The translations under genes and the position numbers were made by a program. Source: Mermis nigrescens (lineage: Eukaryota; Nematoda; Enoplea; Mermithida; Mermithidae). From it: DNA of 64,000 bases. This document shows, one piece after another, positions 11,185 through 23,746 of this stretch (within the stretch, counting starts at the first letter, position 1; the number at the start of each line of letters is the position of its first letter). The notes under the pieces are model-generated. The model was not told the DNA's origin. It ran no database searches and saw only the letters and a list, made by a program, of their open reading frames with translations. The stretch lies in contig JAVLUZ010000167.1 of assembly GCA_036768485.1 (NCBI GenBank), forward strand, positions 1 to 64,000. Reading direction: 5' to 3'.

Positions 11185-13528
11185 TAAAGAAAGAAAGAAA
11201 GAGTTTATTGCGGCAGAGACGGAATTAAAACAATACAAATATGGTCAAATTGAAAAAAATCAAAGTAAATACAATAAAATGACGTCAATGAAATGCAATT
11301 TAAAGCAATATATTATCAAAAACCTGCACAAGGACTATAAAGGCGATTTGCACTTACTTATAGTCTAAGTGAAAACTAATTTTCTCTAAACGACTGCTGA
11401 AGGAGGAAAAGTTCGGGGCATTTACAACTTCTTCTGGCAAATTGTTCCAAAGAGGAGGGAGTCTATTTGCAAAACAATACATTTTCAAATTTAAGCGAGA
11501 TTTAGGTATTTTTAGCTTTACCGAGTTGACTGATCGAGTGATGCCATTACACACCGTGAACAACTCGTTAAAATCGATGTCTATAAGACCATGGTAAATT
11601 TTATAGGCCATCGATAGATCATGACGGACTCGACGTAACTGAAGTGAGTCTAATTTAAGAAAATCTAATCGTTCACTATAGCTCAAGTCGGGGAAATTTA
11701 AGACCCTTCTAGTAAAGTATCTTTGAACTCTCTCAATACTTTTCACGTCTTGCTTTTTGTGTGGTGACCAAATAATCGTGCAATATTCTAGTAAAGGCTG
11801 AATATACGTTTTATAAGCCATAAGTAGCAGTTCAGCATCTTTAGCCTTAAATCCTCGAAAAATCAATGACATCCTAAAATATGCTTTTTAACTATATGTG
11901 CAATGTGCGGCGAAAAATCCATATATTCGTTCAAAAGAATACCTAAATCTTTTACTTCGTTGTTTTCCAAAATATCCTCCATTCCAATCAAATATTTTTG
12001 CCTGAGGTTTTTATGACCGAAATGCAAAACGGAGCACTTAGCCAAAGATAAAGGTAATTACCACTTTTCAGACCACTCATGAATATTCAGTAACAAATTG
12101 TTCAACAAACCTGCTTGTTCTGTTACAGAAAACATTTTTACATCATCCGCAAATAGGTGCATTTTCAACTTTTCATTTTTGTTCAGAAAAGCAATATCAT
12201 TAATGTAAAAAAGGAACAAAAGAGGACCAAGAACGCTACCCTGTGGAACTCCACTAGTAACATCAGTGAGTTCAGAAAAAGAATCACCAATTTTTACCTG
12301 CTGAGTTCGACCATGTAAAAAATCTGCAATCCACAAAAATAATCGTCCTTTTAGTCCGTAAAATGAAAGTTTGTGATGGAGTTTATTATGTGAGACAGAA
12401 TCAAAAGCTTTGCAGAAGTCTATATATATATAGCATCAACCGGACTTTTAGAATCGATGTGGCATATAATTTCGTTAATGTACATTAATAGTTGGGCCTC
12501 ACACGATTTTTTAGGCAAAAATCCGAACTGAATAGATGAAAAAATTTTGTTTATTTGAATGTATCTTAAGATATTATCTTTTAATATTTTCTCTAAAATT
12601 CTGCAACTCACACAAGTTAACGAAATAGGCCTATAATTAGAAATTATGGAAGGATCACCCTTTTTGAAAATAGGGATGACATGAGCTGTTTTCCAGATTT
12701 TTGGAAGTTTACCAGTTAACAAGGAAATTGAAAAGATCTTTTTAAGCGGTAACAAAACTGAGTTTCAAATTTTTATACAAAATACCCGGTAATCTGTCTG
12801 GACCAAAGGAACTAGAACAATTTAAGTTGGAAATGGCTTTGGTTATAGCTGCTTCATCAAGTACGATATTTTCCAAACCATGCAAATTCTTCAAAGGTCA
12901 AGTAAAGGTAAGCTTCCATCATCCTGAGTAAAAACTGAACAGAAAAAAGTATTCACTAAAGTAACTTTCTTAGATTCTTCCAAAACTAGCTCGCCATTTT
13001 CCTTTTTTAGCGGTGGCATGGTTTTAGCACTTTTCAAACGTTTACCAACAAAATGATAAAATTGTTTTAAATTTCCCTTTTCAACTAATTTATTTTCGCA
13101 CTTAAATTCAAAAGCCAAAATAGTTGAAGATATTTCTTTACAAACAAGTTCCTATTTTGCTTTTAAACTATCAGTTTTAGATAATTTATATTTACGCCAA
13201 AGCCTTAGTTTTTTATTTTGTAGTTTTCTGATTTCGATTGGGTACAATTTAGCTCCAATCTTCCCAAAAGATACAAATTTAGAGACACCAAGATTAATAA
13301 TAGCAAGGTATTTATTATACACAGTCAAAAAAGGCATCTTCCCATGCAATTGAATCCAAATAAGCTGAAAAATCAAGATATTTCCCACGCGAAAAATTCC
13401 GTGATTTTGTTTTTATTTTTTTTTCTGCTACAACCAGCAATGACAGAAAAGCTTACCTGATAATGATCACAAGAAAGTGTTAAAGGTGGCAAAACATTTA
13501 TGTCAAAACAAATGTTAGCGTTAGAAAA
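11185..13528 (-). pseudogene. 5'-truncated non-LTR retrotransposon (LINE, Jockey/CR1-like)
   Basis: Read on the minus strand from 13528 down. The C-terminal end of an endonuclease (LSCDHYQVSF) comes first, then a linker (13388-12891), then reverse transcriptase with NYRPISL, QFGFLPKKSCEAQ, SGVPQGSVLGPLLF and the FADD catalytic box (12755-12058). The C-terminal region follows (11872-11354, with YCTIIWSPHKK and SIERVQRYFTRR). Frames shift at least four times and there are stops, so it is dead. The 3' end is a CTTTC microsatellite at about 11190-11210, a usual tail for this group. The 5' end stops inside the endonuclease. It sits inside a repeat unit whose two halves abut at 11180 and 13530. The clade assignment is by general resemblance only. 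Confidence 0.88.
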
Positions 13529-13809
13529 AACAACTTAGAACATGTTGAAAGAAAGTGTGGAAAAAAAATATTCATCCGTCTATGATCAATATTACAAAAG
13601 TTATGGGTTTCATTAATTAGCCTCTTCTCGACCTATGCAAGCATCTACTCGACCTAAGTATTTGGAGATTCAAACAGCTGAATGCAGAATCACATGTAGA
13701 TACCCAATTTACGTCAATATAAGCATCTATACATCGATCTAAGCATCTATACATCTACCTAAGCATCTATACATCGACCTAAGCATGTATACATCGACCT
13801 AAGCATCTA
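13529..13809. repeat. Composite repeat continuation and 20-bp minisatellite
   Basis: The host repeat resumes after the LINE (ACATGTTGAAAGAAAGTGTGG), followed from about 13730 by four to five copies of the 20-bp unit CGACCTAAGCATCTATACAT. Related arrays lie at 16177-16230, 17890-18005 and, inverted, 18815-18960. Confidence 0.8.
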
Positions 13810-16176
13810 CAGTTCTTGTCACGGAAATTGCAAACGCAGCGCCGCTGTAATTTACTACGATTGACCAACTACAGTAGAACGTAAGCGCTTCTACCGTAGC
13901 CACGCGTGTTCGGCCACAGAAAATTTACGTTCGGCGTTAGTAGATTGCAGCTAGCATATTGCGTTATCTGTCACACAAACGGTAAAAAGAATTTCTCAAT
14001 CTGCTTTGATTTTTTGCGTGCGTGCGTCTCAAAAGTGTGTGCATGCTGCAGGTCCAGTCCGAGAAAAAAGATAAAAATAGATTGGAATTTTCGTGCATAT
14101 CATTATAATTCTCATTTCCTCCATTGGAATCTCATCTAAGAGATAATGGGCATAAAAATGGAAGAAAATAGTATTTCCTGTTTGCGATCAATTGCATATT
14201 GCTCTGCCGCAGAAGAGCATTTTAAAATTAATTTAAAATTAATTTCAGGCTGAGAACGTTCGGCGCTTTAAAACAAATTCATCGCCAATGAAGAGCAAAA
14301 GATTTAAAAATCATATGGACCCAGGGAACGCGAGCAAAATCTTTATGAGCTTGTGTAATAAAATATCAGGAGGTAAAAATTTGTTGTTGTTTTCAAACCT
14401 TGCCTTTATTACATTTTTTAGGCATATGTCCGCTGAATAGAATAAATACAAAATGGTAGATACGCATATATAAGAACTTTAATTGAACAAGAAAAATTGC
14501 GAAGCTGGCTGGTCAGAATAAAATTTGCGCGAAATACCAGAACGGGCAATATTTTTTGAACTATGTGCTTGCCTGAGGAGACATACACTATGTGATGTAT
14601 TTCACTTCTGAACTGAATATATTATTGATGTACATATCATAAATAAATGAAAAAAGCGAAGATACAAAATATTTTTGAAAGCGGATAATGAGGAACTTTT
14701 TATCAATTTTATAGTTTAAAGGCATGACGATATTTATTATTTAGTTTATTTTATGTAACAAAAATTTTAAATATGCAGCACCTAAATTCTAGGAGGTCAG
14801 AATAAGGTAAATCGCCAAAAATATAACTAAAAATAGAATTCTGAGGTCTACAGTAATTTGGAGGGGTATGTATTTCAACTTCTAGGGTCACAGCCCCCCA
14901 TGGCCATTTGTGGCCAGAAGGAAGGAGCATCAACAGTGTTTTTAATACAATATTATTTAGGTTTCATCCCTCCAGAATCCCCATACTGTGCTGGTATGAC
15001 ATGATTAATTTTATTATTCTTTTCAGAACTATAAAGGAATCGAATAAAGATTTATCATTAATTAATTGATTCATTCATTTTAAAATTAATTTTAAATATC
15101 AATTTTCAAATTCCTGTCTAGTCGTATTCCATGTCAGATAGAATTATGTAATAAAAGTACTATAATTATTTTATCCAATCACTTCACACGCTTATTTAGT
15201 CCAATTTTTCAACAAAATATATTTTCGTTCTTCCATGCCTGTGTCAAAAGAACGGCCAGCTTGGCTATTTTTATCTTTCCAATTTACGCTGGCGTGCTCG
15301 TATTACTCTCCGATTGGTTAAAGAAAAAGACACGCATACCGTATGTTTGTATTAATACGCATTAAGAAGGTCATCTCATTCTACTATCCGCGATCCACTA
15401 AGGATGATGTACAATTAATTTGCAAAACTATTTTTCATCTGTATTTCACTATTTTGTTAAATTTTCATCTAGCTTAGAGCTTACAGTCATTATTCATTCT
15501 CTCTTCCCAATTTCGCAATAGTGAAAGATATGGTTTGTAGAAGAATGAAAATACCTTTTCAAAAAACCATTTTGTCCAAAAGATAAGAGCAATTTGCTTT
15601 GATTTTATTTCTAATTTTGAATTAGTCAAAAAGATGCGCTTTTTAAAATCATATAAATAATGGCAAAAGAAATTTTTGGGCCTATATGATTTTTGAATCT
15701 TTTGCTCTTCATTGGCTATGAATTTGTTTTAAAACGCAGAACGCTCTCAGCCTGAAATTAATTTTAAAATGCTCTTTTGCGGCAGAGCAATATGCAATTG
15801 ATCGCACACAGGAAATACCATTTTCTTTCATTTTTATGCCCATTATGTCTTAGATAAGATTCCAATGGAGGAAACGAGAATTATAATGATATGCACGAAA
15901 ATTCCAATCTATTTTTACCTTTTTTTCTCGGACTAAACCTGCAGCATGCACGCACTTTTGAGAAGCACGCATGCAAAAAATCAAAGCAGATTGAAAATTT
16001 TTTCCGGTTGTGTGACAAATAACGCAATATGCTAGCTGCAATCTACTAACGCCGAACGTAAATTTTCTGTGGCCGGACACGCGTGGCTACGGTAGAAGCG
16101 CTTACGTTCTACTGTAGTTGGTCAATCGTAGTAAATTACAGCGGCGCTGCGTTTGCAATTTCCGTGACAAGAACTG
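13810..16176. mobile_element. Tc1/mariner-like foldback element with about 515-bp terminal inverted repeats
   Basis: Arms 13810-14325 and about 15660-16176 are inverted copies with only scattered differences. Both ends read CAGTTCTTGTCACGGAAATT outward-in and are flanked by TA on each side. The empty site would read GCATCTATACATCG, exactly the minisatellite unit, so the target duplication is TA. TA duplication with CAGT ends is characteristic of the Tc1/mariner/IS630 group. The 1.3-kb middle has no open frame resembling a DDE transposase, so this copy is non-autonomous. It inserted into the 20-bp minisatellite. Confidence 0.88.
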
Positions 16177-16700
16177 TATACATCGACCTAAGCATCTATA
16201 CATCGACCTAAGCATCTATACATTGACCTGAGCGGCAGCAACCTCGACCTAAGCAACTTAAAACATCTTTTCAGATATACTAAGCCTAAGCCTAAGTATA
16301 TTAGAAGCAAAAACTTAGATTTTCCTATATCTTATCAAGTAAAACCGAAAAAAACATGCAAAAAAAATGAAACTTTTTTAAAAGTTTTTTTAGAATTTCA
16401 AACAGCTTTCCGCGCCTCTTTTCTTGTTTCTCCTTCATTGCTAAGCTTCCTTCCATAATTTCAGCCCATATTATTTATTTCTGACAAATGTGTAAGTCCT
16501 TGGATCTGAGCCGTTCAATTGTCCCACCCAACACTCAAATCGACAGTTGCTTGCAACTTTGCAGGTATGGCTCAGATTTTCACCTAATTTTTTTCCGCAC
16601 TTCAATTTATTATGTTCTACCAGTTTGGCACAGAAATTTTGGCATTCCATATTCATTTTGTCCCTTTTCTAAAAGAACCATATCCTTAACTTTATCCGTG
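16177..16700. repeat. Minisatellite plus GTAAAACCGAAAAAAACATG unit, direct copy
   Basis: About three 20-bp minisatellite units, then a unit containing CTAAGCCTAAGCCTAAG, CGCGCC, CCATAATTTCAGCCCATATT and CAACTTTGCAGGTATGGCTC. The same unit recurs at 18010-18380 in direct and 18440-18830 in inverted orientation. Confidence 0.75.
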
Positions 16701-17440
16701 TTTTTGCACTGCATGGATAGCAGCGTCAATAGCTGCCCAGTCACCCAATAACGCATTTTTATCGGCCAGCGTAAGCTCTGGTCCTGCTTGATAGATATTG
16801 AGTTGCTGTTGCTGCTCTTGTCCTCATTCTGGGTAATTGTTTTACTGTAGTAGTCTGATAATTGACACAATTGTTGTCTAGCCAGCTACAAAATTGCATT
16901 TAAACCCAAGAAAAGAGCAAAAATGGCTAGAAATAACGTATGTAGACAGCATAGGCATGCACCTTACTTTCCTCTGGTGCGTACATATTTGCGAAGCATT
17001 TTATTTCCATTACAATAAAATAATTCCCCAGAATGAGGGATAAGAACAGCAACAAACATGGGCATGCGCAGGTGGGGCAGCAGCTGTCCATGCTTAGCCC
17101 AAAAATAATTTTGAAAAGGTAAGGAAATGCATGAAAATTGGCATCTTTTCACCAAAAAATCTCCAAATTTTCAGCGCAATCATTATTTTCACTAATTTAG
17201 GCCCAGGCGCGGCCAAAAAATGCAATTTTTCATAGCTTATTGAGAGAAAATAAATTTTCTTTCTAAAATTTTGAATTTTATGAGCTTATTGGATAGTGCA
17301 CTTTTGGGAACGTCAGAAAATACACTTTATCTGGTGCCCCGATGAACAAATTTTGAAATATAGGGTCACTAATTTTTGACTACCCCCTCCCTGAAAAATC
17401 ATGCGTATGCCCCTGGCAACAACTACTCAATATCTATCAT
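16701..17440. other. Intron DNA with a worn MITE-like segment
   Basis: No gene. 17195-17410 contains GGATAGTGCACTTTTGGGAACGTCAG-like text resembling the interior of family hAT-a (TGGATAGTGCTTGATGAGAAACGTC), so it is probably a distant relative, with no clear ends. Confidence 0.4.
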
Positions 17441-18009
17441 GCAGGACCAGAGCTTACACTGGCCCATCAGAATGCGCTAATGGGGGACTGGGCAGCTATT
17501 GAAGCTGCTACCCATGCAGCGTAAAAAACATTCTCTAGTGAGGAAGCAGATCTGCCAGACCATCTCAAATAAAAATACCTTCTAAAACCATCTACTACAG
17601 GTTAAAATGCGAGCAAAGTGCCAGCTTCCTATATCAATATGCATTCAACTTGATGCATATAATATCACATTGTGTGCTATATTACCTGCAGTCCAGGCCG
17701 CCGGCTTTTGGCTGCATATAATTGTACGTTGTGTGCTACATTAACTGCAGTCTAGGCCGCTGGTTTTTGACTGCATATAATTTTACATTGTATGCTACAT
17801 TACCTGCAGTTGACTGCAAAAATTACTGCCCCTAAGTATTTGAAGATTCAAACAGCTGAATGCAGAATCACATGTAGTACTACCCAATTTACGTTGACCT
17901 TAGCATCTATACATTGACCTAAGCATATATACATCGACCTAAGCATCTATACATCGATCTGAGCATCTATACATCGACCTAAGCATCTGTACATTGACCT
18001 GAGCAGGAG
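17441..18009. repeat. Inverted arm of the composite plus minisatellite
   Basis: 17540-17820 is the inverse of 10790-11090. 17890-18005 holds five to six copies of the 20-bp unit CGACCTAAGCATCTATACAT. Confidence 0.7.
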
Positions 18010-18960
18010 CGAGCTCGATCTAAGCAGCTTGAAACACTTTTTTAGAAATACTAAGCCTAAACCTGAGTATAATAGAAGCAGAAACTTAGATTTTTGTATA
18101 TCTTATCGAGTAAAACCGAAAAAACATGCAAAAAGAATATGAAAATTTTTTTAAAGTTTCTTAAAATTTCAAACAAGCTTTCCGCGCCTTTTTCTTTTTT
18201 CTCCTTCATTGCTATGCTTCCTTCCGTAATTTCAGCCCATATTATTCATTTCTGACAAATGCGTAAGTCCTTGGATCGAGCCGTTTAATCGTCCCATGCA
18301 ACACTCAAATCGAGAGTTGCCTGCAACTTTGCAAGTATGGCTCAGATTTTCACCAAATTTTTTGGCTAAAGTTAAGAATATGGTACTTTTGGAAAAGGAG
18401 CAAAACGAATACGGAATGCCAACATTTTTGTGCCAAACTGGTAGAACATGATAAATTGAAGTGTGGAAAAATATTTGGTGAAAATCTGGGCCATACTTGC
18501 AAAGTTGCAGGCAACTGTCGATTTGAGTGATGGGTGGGACGATTAAACGGCTCGATCCAAGGATTTACACATTTGTCAGAAATAAATAATATGGGCTGAA
18601 ATTATGGAAGGAAGCAAAGCAATGCGAAGGAGAAAAAAGAAAAAAGGCGCAAGAAATTAAAAAAAACCTTTAAAAAAGTTTCATTTTTTTGCATGTTTTT
18701 TTCGGTTTTACTTGATAAGATATAGGAAAATCTAAGTTTTTGCTTCTAATATACTTAGGCTTAGGCTTAGTATATCTGTAAAGGTGTTTTAAGCTGCTTA
18801 GGTCGAGGTCGCTCCCGCGCAGGTCAATGTATAGATGATTAGGTCGATATATAGATGCTAAGGTCAATGTATAGATGTTTAGGTCAATGTATAGATGCTT
18901 AGATAGATGAATAGATGCTTAGTTCAATGTATAGATGCTTGTATCGACGTAAATTGGGTA
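18010..18960. repeat. Palindrome with arms of about 380 bp, ending in inverted minisatellite
   Basis: 18010-18380 and 18440-18830 are inverse copies (for example CGATCCAAGGATTTACACAT against GTAAGTCCTTGGATCGAG). The short centre reads GCTAAAGTTAAGAATATGG. 18815-18960 is the 20-bp minisatellite on the opposite strand. Confidence 0.78.
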
Positions 18961-19320
18961 TCTATATGTGATTCTGCATTCAGCTGTTTGAATCTTCAAA
19001 TACTTATGTCGAATAGATGCTTGCATAGGTCAAGAAGAGGCTAATTTACAAAACCCATAGCTTTTGTAATATTGATCATAGACGGATGAATATTTTTTCC
19101 TTGCTTTCTTTCAACATGTTCTGAGTACTGAGTAAAAATTTCGCTCTTGTGAAGTTTAGTTCATAGTATCCTGAAAGTACCATATTCTTAACTTACTCCT
19201 TTTTTCCGCACTTCAATTTATCATGTTCTACCATTTTGGCAAAAAATTTCGGCATTCTGTATTCATTTTGCATATTTTCCAAAAGTACCATATTTTTAAG
19301 TTTAGCCGGCAGGCGTAACC
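18961..19320. repeat. Right end of the inverted composite
   Basis: Inverse of 10255-10460: CAACATGTTCTGAGTACTGAG, then AGTATCCTGAAAGTACCATA. The sequence CAGGCGT is found near both outer ends (about 10255 and 19312). No target-site duplication could be identified. Confidence 0.65.
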
Positions 19321-21382
19321 ATAATTATCACCAGGTGGAATCCCAAAAAAGTTTTTATCTGAAACCCATTAGAGAGGGCGGGGTTGTTTGATAACATTTT
19401 TTTAGCTTCTTGTATTGTTCTGCACTAGTTAAGCAATAATAAAATTTATTGCTTTGAAATTTTTTCTATGACTTTGACGAAAAATGCTTATGCTTTTTTC
19501 CCAGCGATTTGGTAGACGTTATAGACCAGACCCAATTTTTTTTTCCATTTTTTCCAACCTGTTTCCACCCTTTTTGGAGGTCTAAAAACATTAAAAATAG
19601 AGCGCCTGGGTTAAAAAATCAGTGTTTTTCAAGTAGAAAATCCTATGTACACATGCAATAGCGGTGTTTGATGCAATTTTTGTACAAAAATTTCGCGCTC
19701 TACAAGAAATATCACGATCAGTATACGTTATTTCTGTTGAAACTTGAATTTCCTTCCTTCAATAAAGCATTTTAGCCAATTCTGAAGTCACTTTTGACAA
19801 GTAAAATTATAATTTATCAAATGGCGCGAAGCGCCAGAAAATTTTGAAATTTTAGCTCTCTAAAACGCATTTTTGCATTACAAAAACTAACCAAATCCGT
19901 GCAGAAGATAAGAATTTTCAATCGTAATGAAGTTCTACACCAGATTGTCGACAAAAATGCTGCAATTGGCGTGGTGCGACTTAAAGATCAATAACAACTA
20001 ACATGTAAGAATTCAATCAATTTGGCGCGAAGCATGGAAAAATTTTAAAAAGTGTTAATGCAAGATTTGCACGCAAATTTAGAAAATCTGAATACTAAAC
20101 GTCATTTCACCTACCATAACCTCCGAAAAGCATTTTGCCGAATGAAAAAATAGGCCGCCCTGACCCTAAAACATAACTATGCAGCATAAAAATCAAAAAT
20201 TGCGATTCTAGAGTGAATTTTTAAAAGTGGGATTTTTAGGACACATGGGTTTTTCTGAAGGAAAATATGGGTTTTTCAATTTCTCAATTTTTTCAATTTT
20301 TGTAACAGCAGCAAGAGATTAAGTTAAGATAACTACAGGTTCATATAGATGAGATGTAGGCACACTGAATGCTACACATGAAAAGGAAAAAGTGGTTTTT
20401 TTAGAGGACAGCACTATACAAAGGACCTTGTACAAAAAATACTGGTCCAGAACAATCATGCACGTAGGAGATTTGGGGGTCTAGACCCCCGGAATCTAAA
20501 AATGAAAAATTTTGCGGGAAAAGTAAGGCAAAATGAAGACCAGAAATGGATGAAAATGGAAAGTTTTCTTCAAAATTGTTTAAAATGACAAGAAACTGTG
20601 GAATAACGTCGTTTTACCGCTATTTTGGCATTTATTTTCACCAATTTCTGGTCATTTTAGCCAAAAAGCCTCAATTTATGACCCTCTCCCAAATCGGCCA
20701 TACTATGCATCTATGGTCCAGACCATACATGGACAGCGACCAAATTCTGAGGGTCTTTTACCTGGGTGGTGTAAAATTAGCCAAAATCCCAAAAACATAC
20801 CAAAAGTTGAATTCTTGGGGTCTATCGATTTGTGGGAGAGTCAAGTGGGTTCTGGGGGTTACTCCCCACCCCTATGTGTAGTCCCTCATTCCGCGCCCAT
20901 GTGTGGCCTAGTCTGATAGTTGTGAATCTCGGTTATGTGACCATTGTCTGCCTGCCAGCTTTCATGAAATGGATAGTTTATATTGTGATGCCTCTTTTAC
21001 CAAGACCAATTAGTGTATTCCATAGATGTGCGTTCCAAAGACGTTTTATACCTCTTCTATCAGATCATTGAAATTCATTACAGCGAGCTAAGTTTTCGTC
21101 TTTTTCTAATTAATGCATATTCTGTTTGAAATTTCAAAAGTGTCCGATTATAGTTTCCTAAGGTCGAAAGTTCAGGGGGTGAAATCCTAAAATTTAGGAC
21201 CAGTAAATTTAGAGTCTAGCTTTTTTTGCAGGTCAAATATGAAAAATGGCTAAAAACTTCCTCTATAGCATGTTTTGATGTGAAAAACTGCATTTTTAGC
21301 GACTTTTTGTTCCATTCTGACTAGTTTCGTCACTCTTGTAAGTAAAAAATGTAAAAATTCATCGGAAATTTTGACTTTTCAG
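19321..21382. other. TMA7 intron 1 DNA, old repeats, no gene
   Basis: A+T-rich with frequent mutual homopolymer runs. 20420-20450 keeps a CTTGTACAAAAAATACTGG fragment resembling the end of family hAT-C, and 20690-20900 resembles 9640-9830. No open frame of interest. Confidence 0.4.
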
Positions 21383-22296
21383 CAGTGATCGGACCGAGGG
21401 TACTTTTTGAACCCTCGGCCTCGGCCGAGGCCGAGGCGACTTAAAATCCTTGCCTCGGCCGAGGCCGAGGCCGAGGCCGAGGCCGAGGGTAATGCCGAGG
21501 GTCAAGCTTATATACCTATACCCATAAATAGTACTCTTAGAATATTTTGTATATACATGAGCTAGAGAATAATTGTAATATTTTACACTTTATCGAACTA
21601 AAACAAATGTTTATTGGTGTTAGCCAGAATTTTTATTTCAATCTGGTGAAGCAGATAATTCATCATCGAAATCTAGATAATCTGAATCAAAGTTATGTAG
21701 CCTCATCTATTTCGCCTTGTTGTGCTATCGCGTTATCTTCGTCATCAGCCTTTATCAGATTCTTTAAAGTCACACTATTATAACCAACTACTTTGAGATT
21801 GTGCTTTACAAAAAAGAGTTTTTGAACGTTTTATGGTAGCAGGCGAATGTGAGAATGACTGTACTTTCTGATCCATCCAGTAGCGGGAGGGGGGCGGTAT
21901 ACAAACTTTTCCAAAAAAGTCAAAAACAGGTTCAAAAGTTTGCCCTTAACGCGCGAAATAGCATTTTTCGGTGTTTTACATTGTATACTTTTACATAAAA
22001 TCACTTTTGAAGTCATATTTTTCTTAAAATTTTAGAATTTTCGACAATTTTGTGCGAAAAAAATCCTTAAATTTCTAAGACTTTAACAAAAATCTGGCGC
22101 GAAGCGCCGAAAATTTTGTGAAATCAAGGCGGATAGACGTCTAGAAGCATGATTTACTGCTTGATTTCCTGTATTTATAGCATTTGATGCGAAACATCGA
22201 AATTTTTAATTGAAAATAGAAGAAAACTATGCAAAAATAGCTGTTTCTGCTGTTAGAATTGTTTTGAAACCTACATGAACTGAAAAGGGCTTCCAG

Positions 22297-23090
22297 GGCC
22301 CGGTTTCAACACAAAGCTACGAGTTATGAGTTACGGGTGACGGTTTCACGAGTACGGGCTACGAGTGCTGCAAATTCCCGTTTCACCAAAAACTGAGATT
22401 TACGAGCCACGGGCTACGAATTACGAGTTCAACGAGTACTTTTTACGAGTGTTTTTTCACGAATAACGACTGGGCGGTTTCACCAGATATTACGATCGAA
22501 TGTTACGAGTGAAAAGATTCGTGAATTTTCTAATATTATCATGGATCAAAAAGAGGTGCATAGGACTCGTAAAGAAGTGGCAGACTAGTGCGTTTAATAG
22601 TTTTCTGATTTGTTTTTTTCTCAATTTGTTTCACTTTCGTGCACACACCTACATAATATATATACTGGCAGCACATGTATATAAAGGGTAACAAGATTAG
22701 CATTAAAAAAAATATATTTTTCAAAAAATGTTTCAGAGAAATCCCATAAAATTCGATTCTTAAGCTGCATTCTTGAGTAGTAATTCGAAATTTATTTCTT
22801 TAGCCCTTGTTAGTAATGTTCGCAGCTTTTTTATGAAAAATATTACAATCACTTAGACATTTTTTCATGAATTGCGGAAATCAGACATTTTTGATTAGAT
22901 TTCTGAAAATTAGAATTCCATCGCACTTCCTTCGAAAAAGAGCCGACTGCATATTTTATGTACATACGTATTAATGACAACTAAGAATGATTTCTTAAAT
23001 TTGAAAATTGAAATAATACGCTTTGATATACTTTTAGCTTTATAACGTCTCTGAATCTGATTTAATTGATTTCGTTTATAAATTATAATA

Positions 23091-23145
<55 letters not shown>

Positions 23146-23746
23146 TATTATTATTATTATTATTAGTATTAGTATAATAATAATAATTATTAATATTAGT
23201 ATTAGTAATATTCTTATTATTAGTATTATTATAATTATTATTCTTATTATTAGTATTATTATAATTATTATTATTATTGTTATTATCATCATTATTATTA
23301 TAACTAATATTATTATTTTCATTTTTATTTAAAGTTATAAATTTTCTGAGAAGCTTATTAATTCTCGTTGACTAAATCCCAAACATTTCTTAACACTTTC
23401 TATGTTTTTCTATCGAGCGGCATAAAATCTGCAATTAATTACATAATTATGCTGTTTAAAACAGAGACAATGACTAACGAAGAATGTCATACGCAACAGA
23501 AAAGATATACATTTTATTACGAGTACTCGTAAAAAGGTCCAAAAAGTACTCGTAAAAAATGAGTTTTTATGAGTCCTATGGAAACCCTGGTGAAACCCTT
23601 GTAATACGAACTCTTAACCCGTTGCTCGTTACTCATAACTCGTAGTCGTAATTCGTAACCCGTAAAAAGATGGTGAAACCCGATTTTCCCGTAAAATGGA
23701 ACTCGTAGGATTCTTAGGAGTCGTAAACTTATGGTGAAACCGGGCC
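22297..23746. mobile_element. Foldback element E (GGCCCGGTTTCA ends)
   Basis: Ends GGCCCGGTTTCA and TGAAACCGGGCC are inverse. The flanks suggest a 3-bp duplication CAG (22294-22296, 23747-23749), which would suit a PIF/Harbinger-type element, but this is a weak criterion. Sub-terminal stretches full of TACGAGT/ACTCGTA words (22314-22520, 23515-23735) are inverse to one another. The centre holds the ATT microsatellite. Confidence 0.75.
23090..23325. repeat. (AAT)n/(ATT)n microsatellite
   Basis: About 235 bp of AAT units changing to ATT/AGT units, with scattered substitutions. It produces false poly-isoleucine frames on both strands. Confidence 0.97.

Noticed and set aside
13906..16080. Matching frames of 76-77 codons in both arms of the mariner foldback
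   Set aside because: They are the same inverted-repeat sequence read twice, start at a non-ATG codon, and have shifted frames in the middle; no transposase motif.
13730..18005. Regularly spaced repeats that might suggest a CRISPR array
   Set aside because: The units are directly tandem with no unique spacers, and the DNA is eukaryotic.
23066..23332. Poly-isoleucine frames on both strands
   Set aside because: They are translations of the AAT/ATT microsatellite.
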